64,000 nucleotides of DNA from Alphaproteobacteria bacterium (GTDB lineage Bacteria; Pseudomonadota; Alphaproteobacteria; Thalassobaculales; Thalassobaculaceae). The notes beneath the pieces are model-generated. The model saw only the letters and a program-made list of their open reading frames with translations. It made no database searches and was not told the DNA's origin. Shown here piece by piece: positions 47,761-56,137 of this stretch. Within the stretch, counting starts at the first letter, position 1, and every line of letters begins with the position of its first letter. The position numbers and the translations under genes are program-made. The stretch lies in NCBI GenBank assembly GCA_024742275.1, contig JANSYS010000002.1, forward strand, positions 186,001 to 250,000, read 5' to 3'.

Positions 47761-47789
47761 TTGAAGGTGAGGCTCGTCGTCCTTATTTT
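47761..47789 (+). promoter_or_regulatory. Predicted sigma-70 promoter of the BI-1 gene
   Basis: TTGAAG at 47761-47766, a 17-base spacer and TATTTT at 47784-47789, 45 bases ahead of the start codon. It lies in a patch of lower GC. Confidence 0.5.
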
Positions 47790-47834
47790 ATGCGGGTATG
47801 CCGGCACGGGCCGGTGCAGATGAAGGGGTTCTCG

Positions 47835-48566
47835 ATGGATTACGATCGTCAGACGATGTCGCGGTCAGAGGCCGATGTCGCCCATTACGACGTCGGTCTG
47901 CGCCAGTACATGCTCGGCGTCTACAATCACATGGTCTCGGCGCTGGTCTTCACCGGTCTGGTGGCGTTCGGAACGAGCTCGCTCGCCGTTCAGGACGGCC
48001 AGCTCACCCAATTGGGCTATGCGCTCTACGGCTCGCCGCTGAAGTGGGTGGTGATGCTGGCGCCGATCGGTATGGTCTTCCTGCTTTCCGCCCGCGTGGC
48101 GAAGATGTCGCTCTCCTCGGCGCAGATCTCGTTTTACGCCTTCGCGGCGCTCATGGGGCTCTCGCTGTCGTCGGTCTTCCTGGTCTTCACGGGTGAGAGC
48201 ATCGCGCGGGTGTTCTTCATTACCGCGGCCGCCTTCGCCGGTCTCAGCCTCTACGGCTACACCACGAAGAAGGATCTGTCGGGTGTCGGGACCTTCGCCA
48301 TCATGGGCGTATTCGGCGTGCTGATCGCCAGCATCGTCAATATCTTCCTGGCGTCGACGATGCTGCAGTTCATGATCTCCGTTGCCGGTGTCCTGGTATT
48401 CTCGGCGCTGACCGCCTACGATACTCAGCGCATCAAGGAGATGTACAACGAGATCGACGCATCCGACGTCGCCGGCAAGAAGGCGATCATGGGCGCGCTC
48501 GCGCTGTATCTCGACTTCATCAACCTGTTCATGTTCCTGCTGCAGCTTTTCGGAAACCGCGAATAG
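47835..48566 (+). CDS. Bax inhibitor-1/YccA family membrane protein
   Basis: A 243-residue inner membrane protein with seven predicted helices and a conserved TAYDTQRIKEMYNE loop ahead of the last ones, typical of the BI-1/YccA family (Ca2+ leak channels in structural work; in bacteria linked to FtsH control). The segments GLSLSSVFLVFTGESI and LALYLDFINLFMFLLQLFG are family signatures. The ATG at 47835 has AAGGGG upstream. A strong terminator follows, so it is a single-gene unit. Confidence 0.88.
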   Translation: MDYDRQTMSRSEADVAHYDVGLRQYMLGVYNHMVSALVFTGLVAFGTSSLAVQDGQLTQLGYALYGSPLKWVVMLAPIGMVFLLSARVAKMSLSSAQISFYAFAALMGLSLSSVFLVFTGESIARVFFITAAAFAGLSLYGYTTKKDLSGVGTFAIMGVFGVLIASIVNIFLASTMLQFMISVAGVLVFSALTAYDTQRIKEMYNEIDASDVAGKKAIMGALALYLDFINLFMFLLQLFGNRE

Positions 48567-48590
48567 CCGCACGGCACTTCCCCACCACAG

Positions 48591-48625
48591 CGGCCCCGCC
48601 ACGTATGGCGGGGCCGTTCTGTTTT
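48591..48625 (+). terminator. Intrinsic terminator of the BI-1 gene
   Basis: CGGCCCCGCCA (48591-48601), a CGTA loop and TGGCGGGGCCG (48606-48616) form a perfect 11-bp stem followed by TTCTGTTTT. Confidence 0.85.
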
Positions 48626-48726
48626 GGTTAACTTCTTCCGGCTAGGTTGCTCAGCACACGGCTGACTTCGCGGGAGCCGTCGATTAACATCCCGCAATTC
48701 CGGCCCGACCAGCCGCGAGGGGAGAA

Positions 48727-49164
48727 ATGGCGCAGTCACTATTCGAGGTCCACACGCTGAAAGGCGGACAGTGGGTCATAGATTCGACCTACCCGGACCG
48801 GGACGCCTCGATAGAAGTGGCGAAGCAGCTTCATGGCGAGAAACGCTTTGAAGGCGTCAAGGTCATCAAGGACACCTTCGATCCGAAGACCGGACAGGGC
48901 AAGGAACTGGTCGTTTTCGATACGTCCAAGGCGCCGAAGGAGCGTCCCGCAGCGCCGCCCCCGGCTGCCGCCGCTGGAAAGACCGACGCCCCGGCCGCAA
49001 CCGCCGCGCCGGCTGCCGCGCCGCGGCCGAAGAAGAACCAGAAAAACCAGGATGTGTCGGTGGCGCTGAAGGCGACCGGCTGGCTCGTGGCCATCGTGGT
49101 CGGCGGCTTGGGCGTGCTGTTTGTGATCAATAAGGCCGGCGACCTGTTCTCCAAGGGATTCTAG
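48727..49164 (+). CDS. Hypothetical protein with C-terminal membrane helix
   Basis: A 145-residue protein that I do not recognise. Residues 1-66 are a compact, well-ordered region (SLFEVHTLKGGQWVIDSTY is the start), residues 70-105 are an Ala/Pro/Lys-rich linker, and residues 115-135 form one membrane helix (WLVAIVVGGLGVLFVI). The layout suggests a small cytosolic domain held at the membrane. The ATG has GAGGGGA upstream. It converges on two unknown genes. Confidence 0.7.
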   Translation: MAQSLFEVHTLKGGQWVIDSTYPDRDASIEVAKQLHGEKRFEGVKVIKDTFDPKTGQGKELVVFDTSKAPKERPAAPPPAAAAGKTDAPAATAAPAAAPRPKKNQKNQDVSVALKATGWLVAIVVGGLGVLFVINKAGDLFSKGF

Positions 49165-49186
49165 AGCCCAAACCGATCATATTGAG

Positions 49187-49213
49187 TCACTTCCTGACAC
49201 GGTCACGAAGTGA
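49187..49213. terminator. Long imperfect hairpin between convergent unknown genes
   Basis: TCACTTC (49187-49193) pairs with GAAGTGA (49207-49213), and inside it TGAC pairs with GTCA around ACG, with one C-C mismatch between the two stems. It lies midway between the converging ends of two genes, so a bidirectional terminator is likely. There is no T-run. Confidence 0.4.
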
Positions 49214-49281
49214 TCCGGTCACCGAACGCTGTGCTTCGGGTGCGGTCTTGCCGGACCCCGGTCGAGAGAGCGCTTCGCACC

Positions 49282-49779
49282 TCAGGGCCAGGGTACCGTG
49301 TCCGACCGTACCATCCCGCTTTCCTTGAAATATGAGTCGTAGTCGGTAGGCGGTCCGGCCAGCGCATGGACCAGTCGGATCAGGCTGAACTGCGCCGTCG
49401 GCACGAGAACAGGCACTTCCCAGGATGTCGGCATCGGCAGCAGACAGCGCTGTCGGTCGACATTCACAACGGTCTCCCGGTGCGCGAGCCGGCCCTCGTG
49501 AAAGATGTCCAGAAAGAGCGTTCGGGCATTCTCGCGGGCGAACGGATGGTCCGTCGGTAGGTCGTAGGCGGCCTGATCGATCAGTCCGAAGGCCATGGTG
49601 ATCGCGATGTCCGGGCGGTAGGAGAATGTGACCGCGTGCTCGTCGACCAGAACCTGGTCGCGGCCACCGGCCGCGGCCGTAACGCCCGTGAAGCGGTGGC
49701 GCAGTGTCGGGCGGAAGATGATTTGCCAGTCGCCTACCTTGCTGGCGGCGACGGTGGCCAGGAGTTCGCGGAGCTGCAT
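49282..49779 (-). CDS. Hypothetical protein
   Basis: A 165-residue soluble protein without a family I can name. It has no signal peptide or membrane helix. Ordered segments include KVGDWQIIFRPTLRHRFTG, FSYRPDIAITMAFGLID and WEVPVLVPTAQFSLIRLVHAL, consistent with a beta-rich core. It lies 22 bases downstream of another unknown gene and is likely cotranscribed with it. Confidence 0.6.
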   Translation of the reverse strand: MQLRELLATVAASKVGDWQIIFRPTLRHRFTGVTAAAGGRDQVLVDEHAVTFSYRPDIAITMAFGLIDQAAYDLPTDHPFARENARTLFLDIFHEGRLAHRETVVNVDRQRCLLPMPTSWEVPVLVPTAQFSLIRLVHALAGPPTDYDSYFKESGMVRSDTVPWP

Positions 49780-49801
49780 GGCGCGTTTCCCGGCGTCTGC
49801 G

Positions 49802-50161
49802 TCAGGTGGATTCGAGCCGCGTGTCGTGCGGATCGCGTTTCGGCCATTCCGGTAGTCTGCGGCCTGTCACCTCCTCGAGCGTGGTTCGGGCGTTCTCGAT
49901 GATCATGCGCGCCTTGGCGGAGATCCGATCGCAGTTCTGGATCGCCGCGACCACTTCGGGCTGGCAGATGATCAGCATGAGTTCGTCCATGCTCTCGCTG
50001 AGATCGGCGGCGCCGGCGATGATCCGGGCGTTGCCCTCCCGTTCCTCGGTCTTGCCGGCCCAGGACATCGTGCCGATCTGCGACGGGTTTCCGCCGCGCT
50101 GATAGGACCAGAGCTCGCCGTTCGGACGCAGTTTCCATGGGCCGGGCGTATAGCGTGGCAC
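49802..50161 (-). CDS. Hypothetical protein, phage-type YTPGPW protein
   Basis: A 119-residue protein starting at a GTG after GGGAGG. It opens PRYTPGPWKLRPNG and contains EGNARIIAGAADLSESMDEL. The pairing of a YTPGPW opening with an N-A-R-I-I-A-x-A-x-D-L segment is common in small proteins of phages and prophages, where the function is unknown. No other phage gene is near. It heads a pair with the gene at 49282. Confidence 0.6.
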   Translation of the reverse strand: MPRYTPGPWKLRPNGELWSYQRGGNPSQIGTMSWAGKTEEREGNARIIAGAADLSESMDELMLIICQPEVVAAIQNCDRISAKARMIIENARTTLEEVTGRRLPEWPKRDPHDTRLEST

Positions 50162-50230
50162 GTCGTGTCCTCCCTCGGTGGCCGCCCATATGGTAGTCCG
50201 GGGCTCCGCGAGGCTCAATCGCAGCCGCAC

Positions 50231-52228
50231 TCAGGTCGTTCGCGTGAACTTCCGGCCGTCGATATAGACGGCATCGATCTCGGAATTGGTGAGGAAGTTG
50301 AGAGCATGATCGGGCGTTTCGACGATCGGTTCGCCGGGACCGTTGAACGAGGTGTTCATCACCACCGGTACACCGGTCAGCGCGTCGAAGGACTCGAGCA
50401 CTAGCCGGATGCCGCCGCAGCTTTTGTCCACGGTTTGGAGCCGGGCGGAGCCGTCCACATGGGTTATGGCGGGCAGGTCGCGGGAGCGCACCTGCGCATT
50501 GAACAGCATGAAGGGGGAGGGGGTCGGCGCACCCGCGAACCAATCCGACGCTTTCTCCGCCAGAACCGCTGGCGCAAAAGGTCGCCAGTACTCCCGTTTC
50601 TTGACCCGATTGACCTCTCGCCACTTGGCGGTGTCCCGCGCGTCGGCGAGGATCGAACGGTGGCCGAGCGCGCGGGGACCGACCTCGCTGCGGCCTTCGT
50701 ACCAGGCGACGATGCTTCCCTCCGCAATCGCACCGGCAGCATCGCGTGCCGCGTCCTCCACCGTTTCTTCCCTGATCGCATCCCGGCGGGCCGACAGCGC
50801 GGTTTCTAGCGCAGACGACCCGTAGGCGAGGCCCAAATACGCCCCTTCGCCGCGATCTGCTGCCATTGGCTGGCGTGGCACGTCGAGCACGTCGTGGATC
50901 AGCGCAAGCGCTGCACCCAGCGCGAGGCCGGAATCGTCGCAATAGGGAGGTATGAAGACCTCCTGAAACAGACCTTCGGCCCATATTCGACTGTTCGCAG
51001 GGCAGTTCAAAGCGGTTCCGCCGGCAAGAACGAGGCTGGAGGTCGAGTGCTTTGCTTCGGCGAGGCCGTCTCGGAGTGTGCGCAAGCTGCGCAGGGCATT
51101 TTCCTCGAAAACCTTCTGCGCCGTCATCGCGATGTCGATATCTGGACGCTTTATGTTGTCGGCACCGTAGGCTCCTGGATCGTGTTCTGGCGGATGCGTC
51201 GACATGCCTCGATAGACCTGGTCCCGTCGGCGACGGTAGCTCTCGTCAAGCTGTTCGAGGACGTGAAACCTGTCGCGTTTCTCTCCCTGGGAGAACGCGT
51301 GTCCGAACACCCGGGAACCGTTTCCAAGCATTGCCTCCGTCACGAAACGCGGTTGCCCATAGGGCGCAAGCCCCATCAGTTTTCCGGCGGCGCCACCGTG
51401 TCCAAGCTTCAGTTTTTCTCCAATACGCTGATAGAAGTGGCCGTGATAATCGTAGGTCGGGCCGATCACGGCAATGCGCCGGCCGATACCGACGGCAATC
51501 ACACCACCAGTATAACCAAGAGCCGGAATGAAACCGTCCCCGTTGTCGAGGGTATAGATCGCGGCCGAGTCCCGGTCGCTTGTGAAAAAAGCGCTCGCGG
51601 CATGCGCAAGATGGTGTGTCACAAGCACACCGGGCCGCTCGTCGCCATCGAGTGTCACCACCAGAGGCGAATAGCCGAAATGATGGTTCAGGACATTCGG
51701 TATCTCGGCGCACCAACTTCGCTGCTCTTCCGCTGTGGCCTTACTACGCCACCAGGTCGGCGAGACTAGCCAATCGACCGAGGGGACCGCCGTTGATTGG
51801 TCTGAACGGTCCGTCAGATCACTTCCAAAATACTCCGAGTAGGCCATTCCCTGCTGCAGGAATGCTGCGTGACGTTCGAGAGCGAGTTTGTTTCGGCGGC
51901 TAGTTTCGTGGATGAGACGACGCATGGTCGTCCGATCAAGGCCCTTGAGAGGAATCCGGTCCGCGAGCGCGTCGCTGTGTTCGATCCGGAACTCATCGGG
52001 ATCGAGCATGATTAGCGGCCAGGACTGCGAACTCGTAATGGCGACGAAATCCACGTCCCGCCAAGACAGATTAATCGTCCCGAGACAGTCACGAATGAAT
52101 TGGGCTGGAAGAAATGACTGCCGTTTGACCCGGGTAAAACGTTCCCGCTGGAACAGGCCGAGCACCCGTCCGTTGTCGACGACGCAAACACCGGCGTCGT
52201 GAGCCAAGTTCAATCCCACGATTATCAT
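50231..52228 (-). CDS. Carbamoyltransferase (NodU/CmcH family)
   Basis: A 665-residue enzyme that carbamoylates a hydroxyl group of a sugar or metabolite in two steps. The N-terminal kinase-like domain begins MIIVGLNLAHDAGVCVVDNG and includes VTHHLAHAASAFF with the metal-binding histidines and YTLDNGDG. The C-terminal YrdC-like domain includes VAWYEGRSEVGPRALGHRSI and VMNTSFNGPGEPIV. The codon use, especially in the first half, is less GC-rich than in the neighbours, so the gene may have been acquired. The likely target is a surface glycan or secondary metabolite; no glycosyltransferase is adjacent. Confidence 0.88.
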   Translation of the reverse strand: MIIVGLNLAHDAGVCVVDNGRVLGLFQRERFTRVKRQSFLPAQFIRDCLGTINLSWRDVDFVAITSSQSWPLIMLDPDEFRIEHSDALADRIPLKGLDRTTMRRLIHETSRRNKLALERHAAFLQQGMAYSEYFGSDLTDRSDQSTAVPSVDWLVSPTWWRSKATAEEQRSWCAEIPNVLNHHFGYSPLVVTLDGDERPGVLVTHHLAHAASAFFTSDRDSAAIYTLDNGDGFIPALGYTGGVIAVGIGRRIAVIGPTYDYHGHFYQRIGEKLKLGHGGAAGKLMGLAPYGQPRFVTEAMLGNGSRVFGHAFSQGEKRDRFHVLEQLDESYRRRRDQVYRGMSTHPPEHDPGAYGADNIKRPDIDIAMTAQKVFEENALRSLRTLRDGLAEAKHSTSSLVLAGGTALNCPANSRIWAEGLFQEVFIPPYCDDSGLALGAALALIHDVLDVPRQPMAADRGEGAYLGLAYGSSALETALSARRDAIREETVEDAARDAAGAIAEGSIVAWYEGRSEVGPRALGHRSILADARDTAKWREVNRVKKREYWRPFAPAVLAEKASDWFAGAPTPSPFMLFNAQVRSRDLPAITHVDGSARLQTVDKSCGGIRLVLESFDALTGVPVVMNTSFNGPGEPIVETPDHALNFLTNSEIDAVYIDGRKFTRTT

Positions 52229-52249
52229 TAGAGAAAAGCCTCAGGGCGA

Positions 52250-52268
52250 CTACTATTCTAGGTAGTAG
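52250..52268. promoter_or_regulatory. Inverted repeat upstream of the carbamoyltransferase gene
   Basis: CTACTA (52250-52255) and TAGTAG (52263-52268) form a dyad with a seven-base centre, 21 bases from the start codon in an AT-rich leader. It could be an operator or a leader hairpin. Confidence 0.4.
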
Positions 52269-52306
52269 AATGCCGCTGGTGTATGGTCAATTGCAACCGG
52301 CCGGGA

Positions 52307-53410
52307 TCAGCTCGCCTCGGCCGGCTTGGTGAGGCCGTCGACTGTCGCGGTCATGCGTTCCATCTCCCAATCGGAAATTCGGAACGCCCAGTCCTTGGTC
52401 TGGTCGCGGTGCTTCTCTGCAAGCGCACGCACATCCTGCGGCGCGCTCTCGGGCACGGTCACGCGCACTCGAATCCAACGGGGCGGGGACTTCCCGTCCG
52501 GTCCGTTCCCCTCCGCTGCGCCCGGATCGGCTCCACTCGGATCGGCAGCGAATTCGACGGTGTAGAGAACGCCATCGGCGGTGGTGAACTCCGCGTGCCC
52601 GAGTTCCGGGTCGAACACCAGCCCGTCGGCGGTGCGCACGTCGTCAAACAGAAGCTTGTCGAGCACGGTTGCGGCGTTGTTGACCGAGTATTGCGAGTCG
52701 ACGGTGCGGCCTGCCGGCAGGTCGACGATCCGGAAATCGCGGCCCTCCGGCGTCTCCCGTTCCAGGTCGAGGCGGGCGCCGTCGGCGGTGACGATCCGAG
52801 CCCGCCGGATGCTGGTCTGGGGTACGTTCACCACCTCGCGGAACAGCCAGAGCGGCGCCTTGCCCTTGATCTCAAGCGCGCCTTCGGCGAGGAACGACTG
52901 GTTGTCGTCGGTCCGGCGCACATAGACCATCGGCTCGCCGCCGGCGAGGCTGTCGCGCCGCTTGCCGACATGCAGATCGACTAGGGTTTCGCCGTCGGCC
53001 GTAGTTACGACGAGGCGGTCGGCCGCGGACCCCGCCTGGGCGACATCCACGAGGCTCAAGCGGTCGAACCGTCCCGGATCGGCGGTCTTTCGCTCGATCA
53101 ACTCAAGCTGGCCGATATCGAACAAGAGCTTCCGGACCGTGTCGGTGCGGGCCGGGAAGCCATCGCGCTGTTGCAGGATCCAGCCGTCGCCGGTCCGCAC
53201 GATCGAGATGTTTCCGTCCGGGTTGTCGTCGGCGCGGATGACCTCGATCTGCTGCACCTCCCCGGCGCGGCGATCGAAATCCGGATACAGCAGTTCGGCC
53301 TGCACTTCGGTACGGACCTCCGACAGCCGGTCGACCATGGCGACCGAGGCGCCGATCGCCGACATCAGGGTCAAGGTTCCGAGCAGGGTGACGGTGCGTT
53401 GGGTGATCAT
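52307..53410 (-). CDS. DUF4340 protein, last gene of a Gld-like ABC operon
   Basis: A 367-residue protein with one N-terminal membrane helix (TVTLLGTLTLMSAIGASVAM) and a periplasmic part. The repeated beta-pattern IEVIRADDNPDGNISIVRTGDGWILQ and VTTADGETLVDLHVGK is typical of DUF4340. It begins 10 bases after the GldG-like gene. It is likely a structural partner of the ABC complex at the inner membrane. Confidence 0.78.
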   Translation of the reverse strand: MITQRTVTLLGTLTLMSAIGASVAMVDRLSEVRTEVQAELLYPDFDRRAGEVQQIEVIRADDNPDGNISIVRTGDGWILQQRDGFPARTDTVRKLLFDIGQLELIERKTADPGRFDRLSLVDVAQAGSAADRLVVTTADGETLVDLHVGKRRDSLAGGEPMVYVRRTDDNQSFLAEGALEIKGKAPLWLFREVVNVPQTSIRRARIVTADGARLDLERETPEGRDFRIVDLPAGRTVDSQYSVNNAATVLDKLLFDDVRTADGLVFDPELGHAEFTTADGVLYTVEFAADPSGADPGAAEGNGPDGKSPPRWIRVRVTVPESAPQDVRALAEKHRDQTKDWAFRISDWEMERMTATVDGLTKPAEAS

Positions 53411-53420
53411 CGCTGCCTCC

Positions 53421-55406
53421 TCACGCGGTCGTATCGGCGGTGTCGAACCGGCGCCGGCGCCGACGGGCACGCACGACCGACAGGACGAGCGCGAACAGCG
53501 CCACCAGGATCGGCATCAGCGCGATATTCACGAACTGCAACTCCCGCTCCAGCGTCTCCACGTCGGAGCGAAGCGAGGCTTGAACCTCCCGCAACTCGCT
53601 GCGGACCCTCAATACCTCGCCCTGCAGCTCGCGCATCGTCGCCTGCTCTTCCTCGCTGAGCGCCACCGGCCCGCCGGAGGTGCCGTCGCGCTCGCGGAGG
53701 CCGCGCAGCTTTCTCTGGGTGTCCTCCAGCGTCTTCCGCAGTTCCTGCTCTTTCGACTGGAAGGTTCGGTCGGCTTCGCGTTTCAGCCGCTCCATGACCT
53801 CGAACGGGCGGTAGGCCGTGCCCTGACCGCGCAGATCGAGCAGAGCCGAGGAGCCGGTCATGGCGTCCAGCGCATTGGCGACGAAATCGCCGTTGCCGGC
53901 GCCGGGAATCGCCACCCGCTGACCCTGGAAGTTCTGGAAAGTGACCCAGAACCGGTCGTCCAGCAGGTCCGTATCGGCGACCACCAAAACGTCGATCGGC
54001 CCGTCGGACTCTGTCAGCACGGTCTCGAAATTGTAGCGCAAATCGGGGTCGCCGCCCTCGAATGCCTCGGGTTGGCCGTCGGGGAAGCCGGTCGGAACCC
54101 GGCCGCTCAGCGTGGCGGCGATCACGAACCGCTCGGCGCCGGCCTGGTAGGCGTTCAGAAGGGCTTGGGGATTGGGCCGCTGGGTGGCGACCTGCTTGAC
54201 GTCGAACAGGGTCGAGCCGGGGCTCGAGGTCAGCAGCGGCTTGAGGGTGAGGGGCGAGTCGTCCTTGAGCTTCAGGTAGCCGGCGCTGGCCACGGCGACG
54301 CTGTCGACCTGTGCGGTGATCGGCGAGTCGCTGTCAAGATTCGGGCCGCGCAGCAGCAGCCATGGGACGTAGGTCACGTAGCCGGTCCCGGTCGCGTTCC
54401 CTACGCGGCGTCCGGCGAACCGGTCACCGACGATCTTGTCCGTGGGCATCTCCAGACCCCAGGCGCCAAACGTTTCCTCCAGCGTGCTGGCGGCGCCGTT
54501 GACCGGACCGTTCGCGGCTTGCCAGCCATCGGCCTCGGCATAGGGATCGACGAAGATCACCGCCTTGCCGCCGCCGAGAATGTACTGGTCGATGGCGAAC
54601 CGGGTCCGCTTCGGCAGGGTCTTCGGATGGATCACCATGAGGATCGAGATGTCGTCGGGAATCCGCTCGATCTCCTCGTCGAGTTCCTCGACGTCGAGGA
54701 CTTCCTGGATCCGCTGGGTTACGAGCGCCGGCGGGAGCTGCTCGGGCCGGCCGCCCTGGCCCATGCGAACGTCCTGGGTGATCGTCTTGTCGCCGAGCAG
54801 CCCGACCTTGCCGGTGGTCCCCTGGGACAGGGAATAGATCATCTTGGTGATGTCGTATTCCAGGAACGCCTCGCGCTCGGGCTGGAAGAACGGCACCGCC
54901 TCCAAATCGTCGGTGGTGTTGGTCCCGACCAAGCCGAAGAATACATTGCCGTCGACACCCTCCAGCGCGACCGATTGCAGTCCGAAGGCGACGGCGCGAT
55001 CCTCGACCGGGGTGAAGGGTTCGGGATCGTAGATTTCGAGGATGACCTTGCCGCCCGCGCGATCGGCATACTCCTGCAGCATGTCGCGCACCCGGTCGGC
55101 GTAGACGCCGTAGGTCGGATACTGGGAGCCGAGGCGCTTTGAGTAGTAGAAGCGCAGGGTGATCGGCTCGTCGACCTCGGCCAGGACCCGTTCGGTCGCC
55201 GGCGACAGCGAATAGAGCCTGTCCTGGGTCAGATCCACTCGGAAGCTGGTCAGCGAGAACGCCGCCAGCACGTTGACCGCGACGAACAGGGCGGCCAGCA
55301 GGACCAGCGCGATGGCGGTGAGCCGGCCCTGGTTGCCGGGCTGTGGAATCGCGGCCGGATCGGAAACGGTCGCGCCGGTGGTGTCGTCGACGGTTGCCAT
55401 GGTCAT
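53421..55406 (-). CDS. GldG-like ABC transporter auxiliary protein
   Basis: A 661-residue membrane protein. A helix near residue 35 (AIALVLLAALFVAVNVLAAF) is followed by a large periplasmic domain of the ABC_transp_aux type: YSLSPATERVLAEVDEPITL, VLEIYDPEPFTP in related form, and YILGGGKAVIFVDPYAE. A coiled coil at about residues 570-630 precedes a final helix and an Arg-rich tail. The ATG at 55406 overlaps the permease stop (ATGA). It belongs to the operon ATPase, permease, GldG-like, DUF4340. The substrate is unknown; gliding motility is not implied. Confidence 0.82.
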   Translation of the reverse strand: MTMATVDDTTGATVSDPAAIPQPGNQGRLTAIALVLLAALFVAVNVLAAFSLTSFRVDLTQDRLYSLSPATERVLAEVDEPITLRFYYSKRLGSQYPTYGVYADRVRDMLQEYADRAGGKVILEIYDPEPFTPVEDRAVAFGLQSVALEGVDGNVFFGLVGTNTTDDLEAVPFFQPEREAFLEYDITKMIYSLSQGTTGKVGLLGDKTITQDVRMGQGGRPEQLPPALVTQRIQEVLDVEELDEEIERIPDDISILMVIHPKTLPKRTRFAIDQYILGGGKAVIFVDPYAEADGWQAANGPVNGAASTLEETFGAWGLEMPTDKIVGDRFAGRRVGNATGTGYVTYVPWLLLRGPNLDSDSPITAQVDSVAVASAGYLKLKDDSPLTLKPLLTSSPGSTLFDVKQVATQRPNPQALLNAYQAGAERFVIAATLSGRVPTGFPDGQPEAFEGGDPDLRYNFETVLTESDGPIDVLVVADTDLLDDRFWVTFQNFQGQRVAIPGAGNGDFVANALDAMTGSSALLDLRGQGTAYRPFEVMERLKREADRTFQSKEQELRKTLEDTQRKLRGLRERDGTSGGPVALSEEEQATMRELQGEVLRVRSELREVQASLRSDVETLERELQFVNIALMPILVALFALVLSVVRARRRRRRFDTADTTA

Positions 55407-56137
55407 TCCGCCTTCTTCAGGTCGACGATGAGGGCGTTGGCGGCGAGCGCCAGCACGATCACGGAAGCGAAGAAGATCGCGTCTCGCAGGTCGATGACCC
55501 CGCGGGCGATCGACTGGAAGTGGGTGAGGAAGCCGAAGCCGGCGACGATATCGACGATGGTGTCCGGCAGAAACGCGCGGATCGCGTCGAGGACCACGTT
55601 GGAGCCGGCCAGGGTGAACACGAACAGCACCGCCGTCGTCACCACGAAGGCGATGACCTGGTTCTTGGTGGTGGCCGAGATCATGGAGCCGACGGCGAGG
55701 AAGGCGCCGGCCATCAGCAGACTGCCGATATAAGAGGCGACGATCACGCCGTTGTCCGGGTTGCCGAGCTGGTTGACGGTGATCCAGAGCGGGAAGGTCA
55801 GGCCCAGCGCGATGGCCGTGAAGATCCAGGCCGCCAGGTACTTTCCGACCACGGCCTGGGACATGGTCACCGGCAGGGTCAGGAACAGCTCGATCGTGCC
55901 GGTCCGGCGTTCTTCGGCCCAGAGCCGCATGGACAGGGCCGGGACCAGGAACAGGTAGAGCCAGGGGTGAAATGTGAAGAACGGCTGCAGGTCGGCCTGC
56001 CCCCGGCTCATCCAGCCCCCGACGAAAAAGGTCATCGCGCCGGCCAGGATCAGAAAGATGACGATGAAGATGTAGGCGAGCGGCGTGGCGAAATACGCCC
56101 TCAGCTCGCGCGCCGTCACGAGCCACACGTTACGCAT
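55403..56137 (-). CDS. ABC transporter permease (ABC-2/GldF type)
   Basis: A 244-residue inner membrane protein with six predicted helices. It starts MRNVWLVTARELRAYFATPLA and has the RLWAEERRTGTIELFLTLPV motif of ABC-2 permeases between helices 2 and 3. The start overlaps the ATPase gene by eight bases, and its end overlaps the GldG-like gene. It forms the channel part of the complex. Confidence 0.87.
   Translation of the reverse strand: MRNVWLVTARELRAYFATPLAYIFIVIFLILAGAMTFFVGGWMSRGQADLQPFFTFHPWLYLFLVPALSMRLWAEERRTGTIELFLTLPVTMSQAVVGKYLAAWIFTAIALGLTFPLWITVNQLGNPDNGVIVASYIGSLLMAGAFLAVGSMISATTKNQVIAFVVTTAVLFVFTLAGSNVVLDAIRAFLPDTIVDIVAGFGFLTHFQSIARGVIDLRDAIFFASVIVLALAANALIVDLKKAE

Noticed and set aside
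52962..55142. Long open frame of 726 codons on the plus strand
   Set aside because: Antisense to the DUF4340 and GldG-like genes, which are supported by overlaps and family motifs.
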